This document shows, piece after piece, positions 1-8,958 of a DNA stretch of 64,000 nucleotides. The DNA is taken from the NCBI RefSeq assembly GCF_002591975.1, contig NZ_NVQE01000004.1, positions 186,001 through 250,000 on the forward strand, read 5' to 3'. The DNA comes from Mycobacterium neglectum (lineage in GTDB: Bacteria; Actinomycetota; Actinomycetes; Mycobacteriales; Mycobacteriaceae). A program made the position numbers and the translations under genes. The notes below the pieces were generated by a model. The model made no database searches. It saw only the letters and a list, made by a program, of their open reading frames with translations, and was not told the DNA's origin. Numbering within the stretch: position 1 is the stretch's first letter; the number at the start of each line of letters is the position of its first letter.

Positions 1-1149
1 GAACCCGATGCCCGGGTTGGGGCGCCAGTCCACTCCGGTTCCGAAACCGGTGTTCGTGACGAGCTGGCGCACCGGCCAGTTGTCCTTGACAACGGGTAGC
101 GAGCCGCAGCCCGGCCTACCCCCGGGACCGCCCTTGGCGCCGACGATGGGCAGGTGCCGCGGGTAGCTGTATGGATCGTCCCCGAGGGCCAGACCCGCGT
201 CGAGGATGATCGAACGCCCGTTGCCACCCGGCGCCTCGTACCCGCCGTGGTCCAGCAAGTACTTGGCGCCGACCAGCAGACAGGTGTAGGACGGGCTGTA
301 CTTGTACAGCAGGTTGGTGGTCGGCTCCAGCACGTTGATGGCCTTGATCAGATCGGCCTGACTGGGCGCGAGCAGGCTGATGCCGCTGTTGGAGAGCCCA
401 ATTGTGCCGAGCAGCAACGCGTCCAGGGCGTCCGCATGCTTGGTCACCGTCACGCTGGTGGTGCTGGCCGCGTTGAGCGTCGCGAGAATGTCTTGTGCCG
501 CAACGCTGTATGTATCACTGAAGTCTCGAAGGGCCTGCCAGTCGGCGCGCACGGTCTCGCTGCGTGGATTGAGCGCGAGGAACACCTGATTGGCGTCGGT
601 GGTCGCCTGTCCGATCCGATCGCCCTTACCGCGGACACCTTCGGCGAGCGCGGAGAGCACACTGTTGAGCTTCGCCGGGTCGACCTGGTCGAGTACGCCG
701 ACCACGTTCTCGAAGACCGTGTTCACCTCGACGCTGACATTGCGGGACACCAGGACTTGGCCGGCCTTGAGGCGCTGCGCGCTGGGATCGCTCGGATAAA
801 CGAGGTCGACGAACTTGGCGCCGAACACGGTCGTAGCGCGGATCTGCGCCTCGACATTGGCCGGAATGTGCTCGATCTGATCCGGGTAGATCTCGAGCTT
901 GAGTTTCACCGGCTCGGTGCCGCCTTCGATCGCGGCGACCCGTCCGACCTGAACGCCGCGCAGCTTGACCTTGGCGTCGCTCTCCATCACCAGGCCCGAT
1001 CGGTCAGAAGTCAGGGTGACCGGCACGAACTTCTTCAACGAACCCGTGAACAACGCCTGCGTCAGCCAGATGGCGCCGATCACGAAGAGCACCAGGATCA
1101 GCGTCCACCACCCGGGGTGCAACCCTTCGTCGTCCCTCACGTCAGCCAT
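1..1149 (-). CDS. Mce-family protein, first Mce gene of an mce operon (partial, 3' end outside window)
   Basis: I translated this strand by hand: an open frame runs from ATG at 1149 through 383 codons to the window edge without a stop. Residues about 14-34 form one N-terminal membrane anchor (starting WWTLILVLF), followed by an MlaD/Mce domain with the motifs SGLVMES, VKLRGVQVGRV, IPANVEAQIRATTVFGAKFVDL, and then a long helical region. Mce proteins form periplasmic substrate-binding hexamers or tunnels of lipid ABC importers with YrbE permeases. It starts 4 bp after the yrbEB stop, so it is the A-position Mce gene of this operon. I cannot tell which mce operon class it belongs to; the YrbE partners resemble both the mce1 and mce4 types. 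Confidence in the family is high, in the substrate low. Confidence 0.93.
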   Translation of the reverse strand, partial: MADVRDDEGLHPGWWTLILVLFVIGAIWLTQALFTGSLKKFVPVTLTSDRSGLVMESDAKVKLRGVQVGRVAAIEGGTEPVKLKLEIYPDQIEHIPANVEAQIRATTVFGAKFVDLVYPSDPSAQRLKAGQVLVSRNVSVEVNTVFENVVGVLDQVDPAKLNSVLSALAEGVRGKGDRIGQATTDANQVFLALNPRSETVRADWQALRDFSDTYSVAAQDILATLNAASTTSVTVTKHADALDALLLGTIGLSNSGISLLAPSQADLIKAINVLEPTTNLLYKYSPSYTCLLVGAKYLLDHGGYEAPGGNGRSIILDAGLALGDDPYSYPRHLPIVGAKGGPGGRPGCGSLPVVKDNWPVRQLVTNTGFGTGVDWRPNPGIGF

Positions 1150-1153
1150 CGCG

Positions 1154-2029
1154 TCATCCAGCCAGATTGAAGTTGCCGGACTGCCCGTACACGGCCAGCG
1201 AGATCATCATCACGACGAACGCGGCCACGATAAGTGAGGTTCGCACCGCACGCCCGACAGCCTCCCCCACGCCGGCGGGTCCGCCACTTGCCGTGAAGCC
1301 GTAATAGGTGTGGATCAACATGATCACCACCGCCATCGCGATGCTCTGAACGAACGACCACACCAGGTCGGTGGGATTCAGGAACGTCCGGAAGTAGTGG
1401 TCGTAGACGCCCGTCGACTGACCGTAGATGACCGTGGTGCCGAACTTCGCCGCCCAGAACGACGCCAGCACACCGACGCAGTACAGCGGGATCACCACGA
1501 TGAGACCGGCGATCACGCGGGTCGAGGCGAGATAGGCGACGCTGCGGATCCCCATCACCTCGAGCGCGTCGATCTCCTCGTTGATTCGCATCGCCCCCAG
1601 TTGTGCGGTGGCGCCGGCGCCGATGGTGGCCGCCAGTGCGATGGCCGTGGTCGCCGGCGCGATCAGGCGGACGTTGAAGAAGGCCGACGCGAATCCGGTC
1701 AGTGCTTCGACGCCGATTTCGGAGAAGTCGGTGTAACCCTGCACCGCCACCAACGCGCCGGTGGTCACGGTGAGGAACCCGACGATCGCGACGGTTCCGC
1801 CGATCACCACCAGAGCGCCGGTACCCAGGCCCATCTGAGCGATGATCCGCATCAGTTCGATCCGGTAGTGCGTGAATACGTAGCCGATGCTGCGCAGCGT
1901 CTTGCCGTAGAACTTGGTCTGCACGCCTACCTGATTCCAGGCTCCGACCCAGCCGTCAAGCCGCTGCGCCAGGCGCGGGAACCGCCGGTCAATCGGCCGG
2001 CGGCTCCTTTCCATCGGGGGGCTACTCAC
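1154..2029 (-). CDS. yrbEB: YrbEB, MlaE-family permease of Mce lipid transporter
   Basis: 291 residues with several hydrophobic segments and the MlaE-family cytoplasmic loop seen as GAGATAQLGAMRINEEIDAL followed by EVMGI; the EExDALxxMG pattern is the coupling site for the MceG/MlaF ATPase. It starts at GTG 2029 inside a GTGA overlap with the stop of yrbEA, which indicates translational coupling. The N-terminus carries about 50 mostly hydrophilic, Arg-rich residues before the first membrane helix, as is usual for the B paralogue. With YrbEA it forms the inner-membrane channel of the Mce importer. Length is normal for the family. Confidence 0.95.
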   Translation of the reverse strand: MSSPPMERSRRPIDRRFPRLAQRLDGWVGAWNQVGVQTKFYGKTLRSIGYVFTHYRIELMRIIAQMGLGTGALVVIGGTVAIVGFLTVTTGALVAVQGYTDFSEIGVEALTGFASAFFNVRLIAPATTAIALAATIGAGATAQLGAMRINEEIDALEVMGIRSVAYLASTRVIAGLIVVIPLYCVGVLASFWAAKFGTTVIYGQSTGVYDHYFRTFLNPTDLVWSFVQSIAMAVVIMLIHTYYGFTASGGPAGVGEAVGRAVRTSLIVAAFVVMMISLAVYGQSGNFNLAG

Positions 2030-2793
2030 ATCGTCACCCGCACTGCCACCGCCGTAGCGACGACGTTGATCGCGAACAGCGCCATGAAGGTGAAGACCAC
2101 TGTCTCGTTGACCGCGTTGCCGACACCCGCGGGACCGCCGCCGACGGAAATGCCTTTGTAACAGGCGATCAGACCGGCCGAGAGCCCGAACAACGCCGCC
2201 TTTATCAAGGCGATCGTGACGTCGAGGGCCCCGATGATCAGGGTCAGGCCCGCCGCGAACGCACCCGGGGAGACGTTCTGGATGTAGACACAGAAGAAGT
2301 ACGCGCCTGCGAGTCCGACGAGAATCACCGTCGCGGACAGCGCCAGCGACACCAAGGTCGCGGCGAGCACGCGCGGGACCACCAACGCCTGGATCGGATC
2401 GACGCCCATCACCCGAAGCGCGTCGAGTTCCTCACGAATGGTCCGGGCACCGAGGTCGGCGCACATGGCGGTGGCTCCCGCGCCGGCGACCACCAAGACC
2501 GTCACGATCGGCCCGATCTGGCGCACCGTGCCGAGCGCGGCACCGGTGCCGGAGAAGTCGGCGGCGCCGAACTCTCTGAGCAGGATGTTGAAGGTGAACG
2601 TCAGCAGCACCGTGTAGGGGATCGTCAACATCAGCGTCGGCACGATCGACACGCGGGCGACGAACCACGCCTGGGTGATGAATTCGCGCCATGCAAACGG
2701 CGGCCTGACCATCGCGACGAACGTGTCGAGCGCCATCCCGTAGAACCCGCCGACAGCGCGGACCGGCTTGGTGACGACGTCGGAAGCGACCAC
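2026..2793 (-). CDS. yrbEA: YrbEA, MlaE-family permease of Mce lipid transporter
   Basis: 255 residues, first gene of the mce operon. The family loop is clear: GAGATAMCADLGARTIREEL followed by DALRVMGVDPI, and the C-terminal GGGPAGVGNAVNETVV motif is also typical. GTG at 2793 is the start; on the coding strand a GGAAGGAAG ribosome-binding site lies a few bases upstream. The sequence resembles remembered YrbE1A and YrbE4A about equally, so the operon class is unresolved. The 192 bp upstream (2794-2985) separate it from an unrelated glyoxalase-like gene and probably hold the operon promoter; I saw no clear -10 or operator there. Confidence 0.95.
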   Translation of the reverse strand: MVASDVVTKPVRAVGGFYGMALDTFVAMVRPPFAWREFITQAWFVARVSIVPTLMLTIPYTVLLTFTFNILLREFGAADFSGTGAALGTVRQIGPIVTVLVVAGAGATAMCADLGARTIREELDALRVMGVDPIQALVVPRVLAATLVSLALSATVILVGLAGAYFFCVYIQNVSPGAFAAGLTLIIGALDVTIALIKAALFGLSAGLIACYKGISVGGGPAGVGNAVNETVVFTFMALFAINVVATAVAVRVTM

Positions 2794-2985
2794 GTGCTAC
2801 TTCCTTCCGCCTGAACAGATCCCCCGGCTCCACATGTGCTGTGAATCGGACCAGAGCACAGCGACGCGGGTGACCGTAGCATCACGGATTGCTGGACGCG
2901 CGACAGGACCGTGAGCGAGGCGACGTTGCCCGGCGGAAGCCATACGAAAGGCTACTTCCGGGACGCTATTTAGATGCAGTAACCG

Positions 2986-3456
2986 TCAAATACGGACGGC
3001 TTCCTCCAATTCGGCGACAACGATCTTTTGCATGGCTAGCATCGCTTGGTTTGCCGCGGCGGCGCGTTCGGGGTCCGGGTCGGCGAGCAGCTCATAGAGC
3101 CGGTCAGGCACGACCTGCCAGCTCAGGCCGAACCGATCTTTGAGCCACCCGCACTGCGACTCCTCGCCCCCGTCGAGCAACCGCTCCCAGTAATAGTCGA
3201 CCTCCGCCTGGTCCTTGCAGCGGATTTCGAACGACACCGCTTCGGAAAACGAGAACTGCGGGCCACCGTTGATGCCGATGAACCGCTGTCCGTCCAGCGA
3301 GAACGTGCCCCACGCCACCTCGCCGGGCGTACCCGGTCCGGTGCCGGTATACCGCTCGAACCCCTCGATCGAGGAGTTGGGGAAGATCGCTGTGTAGAAC
3401 GCAGCGGCTTCCTCGAGATTGTTGTCGAACCAGAGGCTTGGCGTAATCGAAGGCAT
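2986..3456 (-). CDS. VOC/PhnB-like glyoxalase-fold protein (3-demethylubiquinone methyltransferase-like fold)
   Basis: 156 residues starting MPSITPSLWFDNNLEEAA. The pattern of LWFDNNLEEAAAFY, FSLDGQRFIGINGG and FEIRCKDQ..VDYYWERL fits the PF06983/PhnB branch of the vicinal-oxygen-chelate superfamily, with DRFGLSWQVVP near the end, another family hallmark. Despite the old family name these proteins are not proven methyltransferases; the biochemical role is unknown. It lies 30 bp downstream of the TetR gene on the same strand and may be its co-transcribed target. Confidence 0.88.
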   Translation of the reverse strand: MPSITPSLWFDNNLEEAAAFYTAIFPNSSIEGFERYTGTGPGTPGEVAWGTFSLDGQRFIGINGGPQFSFSEAVSFEIRCKDQAEVDYYWERLLDGGEESQCGWLKDRFGLSWQVVPDRLYELLADPDPERAAAANQAMLAMQKIVVAELEEAVRI

Positions 3457-3486
3457 GTCAGAACAGACTGCGGTACCGCCTGAAAC

Positions 3487-4089
3487 TCATCGCCCGGTGG
3501 CGCCCAGGGCGCGCAACGCGAAGTCCAGAACCTGGTTCTGCGCCCGCTGCACACCGTCTCCGTCCTGGTAATGCTGGGAGAGCAGCACCCTGCTGATCAG
3601 CGCACTGATCGCGATCGCATCTTCTTCGGGATCGGCCAATGGAAATGTGCCGTCCTCGCGGCCGCGGCGCAGAATCCCGACCAGCGAGCGCTCCCGATCG
3701 GCGTGGGCCTGCTCGCGCGTCTCGCGGTATCCCTTGGCGGCGCGCACTTCGTCGGAGTCGATGACCGTGAAATGCATTCGGGTCCGGTCGTCGTGAATCA
3801 ATCCGAACATGCCGGCGATCCAGGCCTTGAGTTGATCCACCGGGCCGCCAGGGACGTCTGCACAGATGCGGTCAAGGCGCTCGGCCAACAGGTCGGTCTC
3901 CTGGCGCAACATCGCCAGGAACAGTTCGTCCTTGGACTCGAAGTGGCGGTAGAACGCCCGCGTCGACACACCCGCGCGCTGCAGGATCGCCGCCACTGGA
4001 ATCGCACCGCTGTGCGGCTCCGCGAGACAGGTGTATGCGGCATCGATGATGCATCCGCGGTCACCATCGTCGGCAGAATCTGGCTGCAC
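3487..4089 (-). CDS. TetR/AcrR-family transcriptional regulator
   Basis: About 200 residues from GTG 4089. The N-terminal helix-turn-helix is plain: a first helix around IIDAAYTCL, then VAAILQRAGVSTRAFYRHF and SKDELFLAML. The C-terminal ligand domain is not assignable to a known effector. An open frame continues to ATG 4140, but the extra 17 residues (RSSARGLRHFHTLWY) are atypical before a TetR first helix and would eat into the promoter region shared with the divergent hydrolase gene, so I prefer the GTG. It probably controls the downstream glyoxalase-like gene and/or the divergent hydrolase-fusion pair. Confidence 0.88.
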   Translation of the reverse strand: MQPDSADDGDRGCIIDAAYTCLAEPHSGAIPVAAILQRAGVSTRAFYRHFESKDELFLAMLRQETDLLAERLDRICADVPGGPVDQLKAWIAGMFGLIHDDRTRMHFTVIDSDEVRAAKGYRETREQAHADRERSLVGILRRGREDGTFPLADPEEDAIAISALISRVLLSQHYQDGDGVQRAQNQVLDFALRALGATGR

Positions 4090-4177
4090 GTACCAAAGTG
4101 TATGGAAGTGGCGAAGCCCGCGGGCCGAAGATCGACGCAATTCTTGCCTCGGTAACGTGAGGCTCCGGGGCCAGCCT

Positions 4178-4182
4178 GGAGG
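4178..4182 (+). promoter_or_regulatory. Ribosome-binding site GGAGG of the alpha/beta hydrolase gene
   Basis: GGAGG lies 5 bp before GTG 4188 and 11 bp before the in-frame ATG 4194. The shorter spacing favours the GTG start; the ATG remains possible. Confidence 0.6.
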
Positions 4183-4187
4183 ATGCC

Positions 4188-5078
4188 GTGAGTATGACCC
4201 GCAGCGAACCGCAAACCGTGAAGTTCCGCGGTAGCGAGGACATCACCCTGGTCGCCGACGAGTGGAACCGCGGGAACTCCGACGCTGGAGCCGCCCCGGC
4301 GGCGACATCTGATTCCGATCAGCCGACGGTGCTGATGCTGCACGGCGGCGGCCAGAACCGGTTCTCGTGGAAGGGCACCGGACAGATCCTGGCCGATCAG
4401 GGCCTACATGTGGTGGCACTGGACAGCCGTGGCCACGGTGACAGCGACCGGGCGCCGAACGCGAATTACACGGTGGACGCGCTGTGTGACGACACCCTTG
4501 GCGTCATCGATCAGATCGGGCGTCCGGTGGTCCTGATCGGCGCCAGCATGGGCGGAATGACCGGAATGCTGGTCGCCTACGTCGCCGGACCACAGAAGGT
4601 GACCAAACTCGTGCTCGTCGATGTGGTGCCGCGGTACGAAAAGGACGGCAGCGCCCGCATTCGCGACTTCATGGCCAGTGGTATCGACGGTTTCGCCTCG
4701 CTCGACGAAGCGGCCGACGCGGTCGCCGCCTATCTGCCGTATCGCAAGAAGCCCCGCAGCCCCGAGGGGTTGAAGAAGAATCTGCGACTGCGTGACGGCC
4801 GGTGGTTCTGGCACTGGGATCCGGCGTTCCTCACCGCGCCGACGGACGACCCGTTCGTCCGGATCGAGAAGCTCGAACGGGCGGTGATCGAGTCGACGAT
4901 CCCGATCCTGCTCATCCGTGGCAAGCTTTCTGACGTGGTGAGTTCCGATGGTGTCAAAGACTTTCTGGAGAAGGTGCCCCGCGCCGAGTTCGTCGAGCTC
5001 TCCGAAGCCGGGCACACGGCCGCCGGGGATGACAACGATGCCTTCTCCGAAGTCGTGGTGCAGTTCGTCTGCAAGTGA
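4188..5078 (+). CDS. Alpha/beta-fold hydrolase
   Basis: 296 residues. The oxyanion-hole strand reads MLHGGGQNR, the nucleophile elbow GASMGG puts the catalytic serine at about residue 120, a candidate acid Asp lies in LLIRGKLSDVV, and the His is in EAGHTAAGDDND. This is a complete Ser-Asp-His hydrolase of the epoxide hydrolase/peroxidase-like type; the family does not predict a substrate. It is divergent from the TetR gene, and its stop codon overlaps the GTG start of the next gene (GTGA at 5075-5078), so the two proteins are probably made together and act in one pathway. Confidence 0.93.
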   Translation: MSMTRSEPQTVKFRGSEDITLVADEWNRGNSDAGAAPAATSDSDQPTVLMLHGGGQNRFSWKGTGQILADQGLHVVALDSRGHGDSDRAPNANYTVDALCDDTLGVIDQIGRPVVLIGASMGGMTGMLVAYVAGPQKVTKLVLVDVVPRYEKDGSARIRDFMASGIDGFASLDEAADAVAAYLPYRKKPRSPEGLKKNLRLRDGRWFWHWDPAFLTAPTDDPFVRIEKLERAVIESTIPILLIRGKLSDVVSSDGVKDFLEKVPRAEFVELSEAGHTAAGDDNDAFSEVVVQFVCK

Positions 5079-7999
5079 CCGTCAACCGCCGCACCGTCGG
5101 CTTCAATTTCCTGGAAGAGCCGGAGTTGCCGGCGCCGCAGGTGAGCGAGGAGCAGGCCGAGCAGATCCTGCACGAGCACTACGGATTGCGGGCCCGCGCG
5201 AAATCGCTTGGTAGCCAGCAAGACCGGAATTTCACCGTCATTTTAGACGACGGGGTGATCGCCGGGGTGCTGAAGGTCGCGAACCCGGCCTTCAACGAAG
5301 CCGAACTCAACGCTCAGGATCTGGCGGCGCACCAGATCGCCGCGGCCGAACCCGACTTGCGGGTCGCGGTTCCACTTCCCAACCTCGCCGGTGAGAAGTG
5401 CACGACCATAACGGGTTTGGTTGATGGCACCGCGTACATCAGGCTGCTGCAGTATCTTCCGGGCGGAACGCTGCTCGAGGCCGGCTATCTGTCGCCCGCC
5501 GCAGCGGCCGGTCTCGGCGAGGTGGCCGGCCGGGTGAGCCGGGCGCTCGCCGCATTCACCCATCCCGGGTTGGACCGGATCCTGCAATGGGATCTGCGCC
5601 ACGGCGCCGACGTTGTCGCCGAACTGATTTCACACGTTGCCGATCCGGCGCACCGGACCGCACTCGAGTCAGCGACGCAGGCGGCGTGGTCTCGCATCGC
5701 GGCACTGGCCGAAGACCTGCCCCGCCAGGCGGTGCATCTCGATCTCACCGATGCGAACGTGGTGGTGTCGCGCGATCGTGGGTTCGCACACGCCGACGGG
5801 GTCATCGACTTCGGGGATCTGACTGACAGCTGGGCCGTCGCCGAACTGGCGATCACGGCGTCATGCGTGCTTGGGCATGCGGGCAGCCACCCGGCCTCCG
5901 TGCTGCCGGTGGTCCGGGCGTTCAACGACATTCGGCCGCTGTCGGTCACCGAGGCGGAAGCATTCTGGCCGCTACTGGTGCTGCGCACCGCGGTACTGAT
6001 CGTCAGCGGCGCGCAGCAGGCCGCGCTCGACCCCGACAACGACTACGTGACCGGGCAGTCCGACGGCGAGTGGCGCATGTTCGAACAGGCCACCTCGGTC
6101 CCGATCGAGGTCATGACCGCGGCGGTCAAGGCCCACCTCGGACTGGCCCCGGCCTCTTATGCGGTCGAGGTGACGTCCAAACTCGTCGACGTCGCCTCGG
6201 TGGTGACACTGGACCTGTCGACCACGTCGGATTGCTACGACGACGGACGATGGCTCGCAACGGATGTCGCGGATGTGCAGGCGCGCGCCGCCGTTGACGG
6301 CGGCGCCGATCTGGCGGCCACCATGTTCGGTCAGCCGAGGCTGGATCGGGCGCCGAAATTGAGTGATGAGAGCCCCGCGGTCGTACCAACCGGCATCGGC
6401 CTGTGGCCGGCGGCCGACACCGCCCTGCTCGCCCCGTGGGACGGCGAGATCATGGATGCGTCGCCGGACTCCGTCACCTTCCGCGGTGGCGGTTACGAGT
6501 TGACCCTTTCAGGTGTGGAGGCGGTCGCGACGGGCAGCTTGCGGGCCGGCGGGACCCTTGCGCAGGCACCGGCCCAGCAGTGGGTGCAGCTTGGTGTCCG
6601 GCCGGCCGGCGCCCCGGTGGCCCCGCTGTTCACGACCGCGGAGTTGGCGCCGGGCTGGCTTGCGTTGGCACGGGATCCGCGACCGCTGCTCGGGTTGGGT
6701 GCGAGGGAGGCGCGGACTGCCCGCGATTTGCTGTCGCGCCGCGACGCGAGTTTCGCCCAGGTGCAGGAGCACTACTACCGCACGCCGCCGCAGATCGAAC
6801 GCGGTTGGCGCAACTACCTGCTTTCGACCCGGGGCCGGTGTTACCTCGACATGGTCAACAACGTGACTGTGCTCGGCCATGCGCATCCGCGAGTCGCCGA
6901 CACCGCGGCCCGTCAGCTTCGCAAGCTGAACACGAATTCGCGGTTCAACTACGAGGCGGTGGTCGAGTTCAGCGAGCGGCTGGCGGCCACCCTGCCTGAC
7001 CCGTTGGACACCGTGTTCTTGGTGAACTCCGGTTCGGAGGCAAGCGATCTGGCGATCAGGCTGGCCACAGCGGCGACCGGCCGGCGCGATGTGGTGGCGG
7101 TCAGGGAGGCCTACCACGGGTGGACTTACGGCACCGACGCGGTGTCGACCTCGATCGCCGACAATCCGAATGCGCTTGCGACCCGGCCGGACTGGGTGCA
7201 CACGGTGGAGTCGCCCAACAGCTTCCGTGGCAAGTACCGCGGGGCCGATGCGGTGCGGTACGCCGGTGATGCGGTGCAGCAAATCGAGGAACTGATCGCC
7301 GCCGGCCGAGCGCCCGCGGGCTTCATCTGCGAAAGCGTCTACGGCAATGCGGGCGGCATGGCGTTGCCCGACGGCTACCTGCAACGGGTGTATGCCGCCG
7401 TGCGCGCCGGCGGCGGGCTGGCGATCTCCGATGAGGTTCAGGTCGGGTATGGCCGCCTCGGCGCATGGTTCTGGGGATTCCAGCAGCAAGACGCGGTGCC
7501 CGACGTCGTGTCGATCGCCAAGTCGACGGGCAACGGCTATCCGCTCGGCGCGGTGATCACCAGCCGCGAGGTCGCCGACAGATTCGCATCGCAGGGCTAC
7601 TTCTTCTCGTCGACCGGTGGCAGCCCGCTGTCGTGTGCGATCGGCATCACGGTGCTCGACGTGTTGGCCGATGAGGCGCTGCAACAGAACGCCTCTCGAG
7701 TCGGCGCGCACCTCAAGGCAGGGTTGCAAGCACTGCAGCAGCGGCATCCGATCATCGGCACCGTGCACGGAATCGGGCTGTACCTGGGCGTCGAGATGGT
7801 TCGTGATGCGCAGACTCTCGAGCCCGCAACCGAGGAGACTGCCGCGATCTGCGACCGCATGCTCGAACTCGGCGTGATCATCCAGCCGACCGGCGATCAT
7901 CTCAACATCCTGAAGACCAAGCCGCCGTTGTGCATTGATGTCGAGGGGGCCGACTTCTATGTCGACACCCTGGACAGGGTGCTGACTGAAGGCTGGTAG
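5075..7999 (+). CDS. Fusion of an APH-like small-molecule kinase and a class-III aminotransferase-fold PLP enzyme
   Basis: 974 residues in three parts. Residues about 30-330 are an aminoglycoside/choline-kinase-like domain with the catalytic loop HLDLTDANV and the metal-binding DFGD. Residues about 420-530 form a beta-rich linker domain (APWDGEIMDA...) resembling the M23/lipoyl-like module often found in such fusions. Residues about 540-974 are a class-III aminotransferase fold with NSGSEASDLAIRLA, DEVQVGYGRLG and the PLP lysine at about 816 in SIAKSTGNGYPLG. Relatives include phospho-lyases acting on phosphoethanolamine or phosphohydroxylysine, whose substrates are made by APH-family kinases, so one chain may phosphorylate an amino alcohol and then eliminate phosphate. 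The substrate is inference; simple transamination is the alternative. Confidence 0.92.
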   Translation: MTVNRRTVGFNFLEEPELPAPQVSEEQAEQILHEHYGLRARAKSLGSQQDRNFTVILDDGVIAGVLKVANPAFNEAELNAQDLAAHQIAAAEPDLRVAVPLPNLAGEKCTTITGLVDGTAYIRLLQYLPGGTLLEAGYLSPAAAAGLGEVAGRVSRALAAFTHPGLDRILQWDLRHGADVVAELISHVADPAHRTALESATQAAWSRIAALAEDLPRQAVHLDLTDANVVVSRDRGFAHADGVIDFGDLTDSWAVAELAITASCVLGHAGSHPASVLPVVRAFNDIRPLSVTEAEAFWPLLVLRTAVLIVSGAQQAALDPDNDYVTGQSDGEWRMFEQATSVPIEVMTAAVKAHLGLAPASYAVEVTSKLVDVASVVTLDLSTTSDCYDDGRWLATDVADVQARAAVDGGADLAATMFGQPRLDRAPKLSDESPAVVPTGIGLWPAADTALLAPWDGEIMDASPDSVTFRGGGYELTLSGVEAVATGSLRAGGTLAQAPAQQWVQLGVRPAGAPVAPLFTTAELAPGWLALARDPRPLLGLGAREARTARDLLSRRDASFAQVQEHYYRTPPQIERGWRNYLLSTRGRCYLDMVNNVTVLGHAHPRVADTAARQLRKLNTNSRFNYEAVVEFSERLAATLPDPLDTVFLVNSGSEASDLAIRLATAATGRRDVVAVREAYHGWTYGTDAVSTSIADNPNALATRPDWVHTVESPNSFRGKYRGADAVRYAGDAVQQIEELIAAGRAPAGFICESVYGNAGGMALPDGYLQRVYAAVRAGGGLAISDEVQVGYGRLGAWFWGFQQQDAVPDVVSIAKSTGNGYPLGAVITSREVADRFASQGYFFSSTGGSPLSCAIGITVLDVLADEALQQNASRVGAHLKAGLQALQQRHPIIGTVHGIGLYLGVEMVRDAQTLEPATEETAAICDRMLELGVIIQPTGDHLNILKTKPPLCIDVEGADFYVDTLDRVLTEGW

Positions 8000-8005
8000 G
8001 CCCTC

Positions 8006-8131
8006 GTGATGTGTTTGGCCGGGTGGAACCTGGCTGCGGTCGTGGCATGGACGGTCGGCGCCGCGTTCGGCGTCGACCTCAGCACCATCGGATCGCGGCC
8101 GTCGCGGGCGCGATTTACGTTGTTTCAGTGA
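8006..8131 (+). CDS. Small ORF, 41 codons, hydrophobic (possible gene remnant)
   Basis: GTG at 8006 opens 41 codons, one hydrophobic helix (LAGWNLAAVVAWTVGAAFGV) followed by a basic tail, ending in TGA 8129-8131. It begins 6 bp after the fusion gene and overlaps the 3' end of the convergent decarboxylase gene by 7 bp. The hydrophobic stretch is faintly like a helix of a nucleobase permease, so it could be a decayed 3' fragment of a transporter gene, or a chance frame. I do not recognise it. Confidence 0.25.
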   Translation: MMCLAGWNLAAVVAWTVGAAFGVDLSTIGSRPSRARFTLFQ

Positions 8132-8952
8132 GCTTTGGCAGATGACCCGCCGCCTTCGGCTTTGCGGATCTGCTCGTCGGCCGCCCCGGGCAGAGGCATC
8201 GGGGTGGTCAGGAACGCTCCCGACTGCGGCAGGCTGAGGTGCAGTGCGGTGATGGTGTCGATCGCGACGGCGCCGCTGGTGAGGGTGAAGTCGAGGCAGT
8301 GACCGCCTTGGGTGCGGCTCTCGTCGAGGAAATGCAGGTGGTACCCGGCCACGGTGATCCCCTGCTCATAGCTGGGGCTGAGGTAGCCGGCGAGCGTTCC
8401 CGCAATATCAGTGAACGTCGCTTCGGCTTGTCCCTCGGTGGCCTCGGTCAACGTCGGATAGGGCCGGTGCTGTCGTGCGACGGTCCGTGTCCTGACAGTG
8501 CTGAAGTGGCCGGTAACCCGGATGGCATAATTCAGATTGGGGCTTGGAATCTGTTCGGAGACAAGAGTATCGAGCTGTTGATAGGTCATCGGGGCATGCA
8601 CAGTCGACGTCGCCTGCGGGCTGAAGTACGTCACCGCGGCGAACGGTGTCTGCTCGCTGTCGGACGCGACCCGGGCGGTCCCGTCGGATCGCAACTGATA
8701 ACAGATCCCGTCGAGGATGATCATCTCACCATCGAGGCTGTTGAAGGTCCCCAGTCCGAAGTCACCGTGGGTGAGTAACTCGCCGATCGTGACCTCACCG
8801 TCGTAAACGCCGCCCAGCAGCGCTTCCAGCGTTGAGTACTGGAACACCTCGCGGGAGGCCTGGGGCGTGCTGGACGTCGTCGACGTGAGTGGGAGATGAT
8901 GATGAAATACCTTGGCGAGCCGTGCGATTCGACTCCGCGCATTATCAGTCAT
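8125..8952 (-). CDS. alsD: Alpha-acetolactate decarboxylase
   Basis: 275 residues. It converts 2-acetolactate to acetoin and CO2. Family blocks are clear: FQYSTLEALLGGVYDGE, HGDFGLGTFNSLDGEM, ILDGICYQL and the zinc site VAGYHLHFLDESRTQGGH, which carries three histidines. The N-terminal about 30 residues are a Ser/Thr-rich extension with no clear signal peptide. It starts 6 bp after the stop of the acetolactate synthase gene, so the pair forms a two-gene acetoin operon. This is a fermentative/overflow route not usually listed for mycobacteria. Confidence 0.95.
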   Translation of the reverse strand: MTDNARSRIARLAKVFHHHLPLTSTTSSTPQASREVFQYSTLEALLGGVYDGEVTIGELLTHGDFGLGTFNSLDGEMIILDGICYQLRSDGTARVASDSEQTPFAAVTYFSPQATSTVHAPMTYQQLDTLVSEQIPSPNLNYAIRVTGHFSTVRTRTVARQHRPYPTLTEATEGQAEATFTDIAGTLAGYLSPSYEQGITVAGYHLHFLDESRTQGGHCLDFTLTSGAVAIDTITALHLSLPQSGAFLTTPMPLPGAADEQIRKAEGGGSSAKAH

Positions 8953-8958
8953 AGGGGG

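Noticed and set aside
154..1170. Long plus-strand open frame of 338 codons at the left edge
   Set aside because: It is antisense to the Mce gene, whose minus-strand translation gives a clear membrane anchor and MlaD domain; the plus-strand product is Arg/Asp/Gly-rich noise.
6509..7900. 463-codon minus-strand frame inside the fusion gene
   Set aside because: Antisense to the aminotransferase domain; no family motif.
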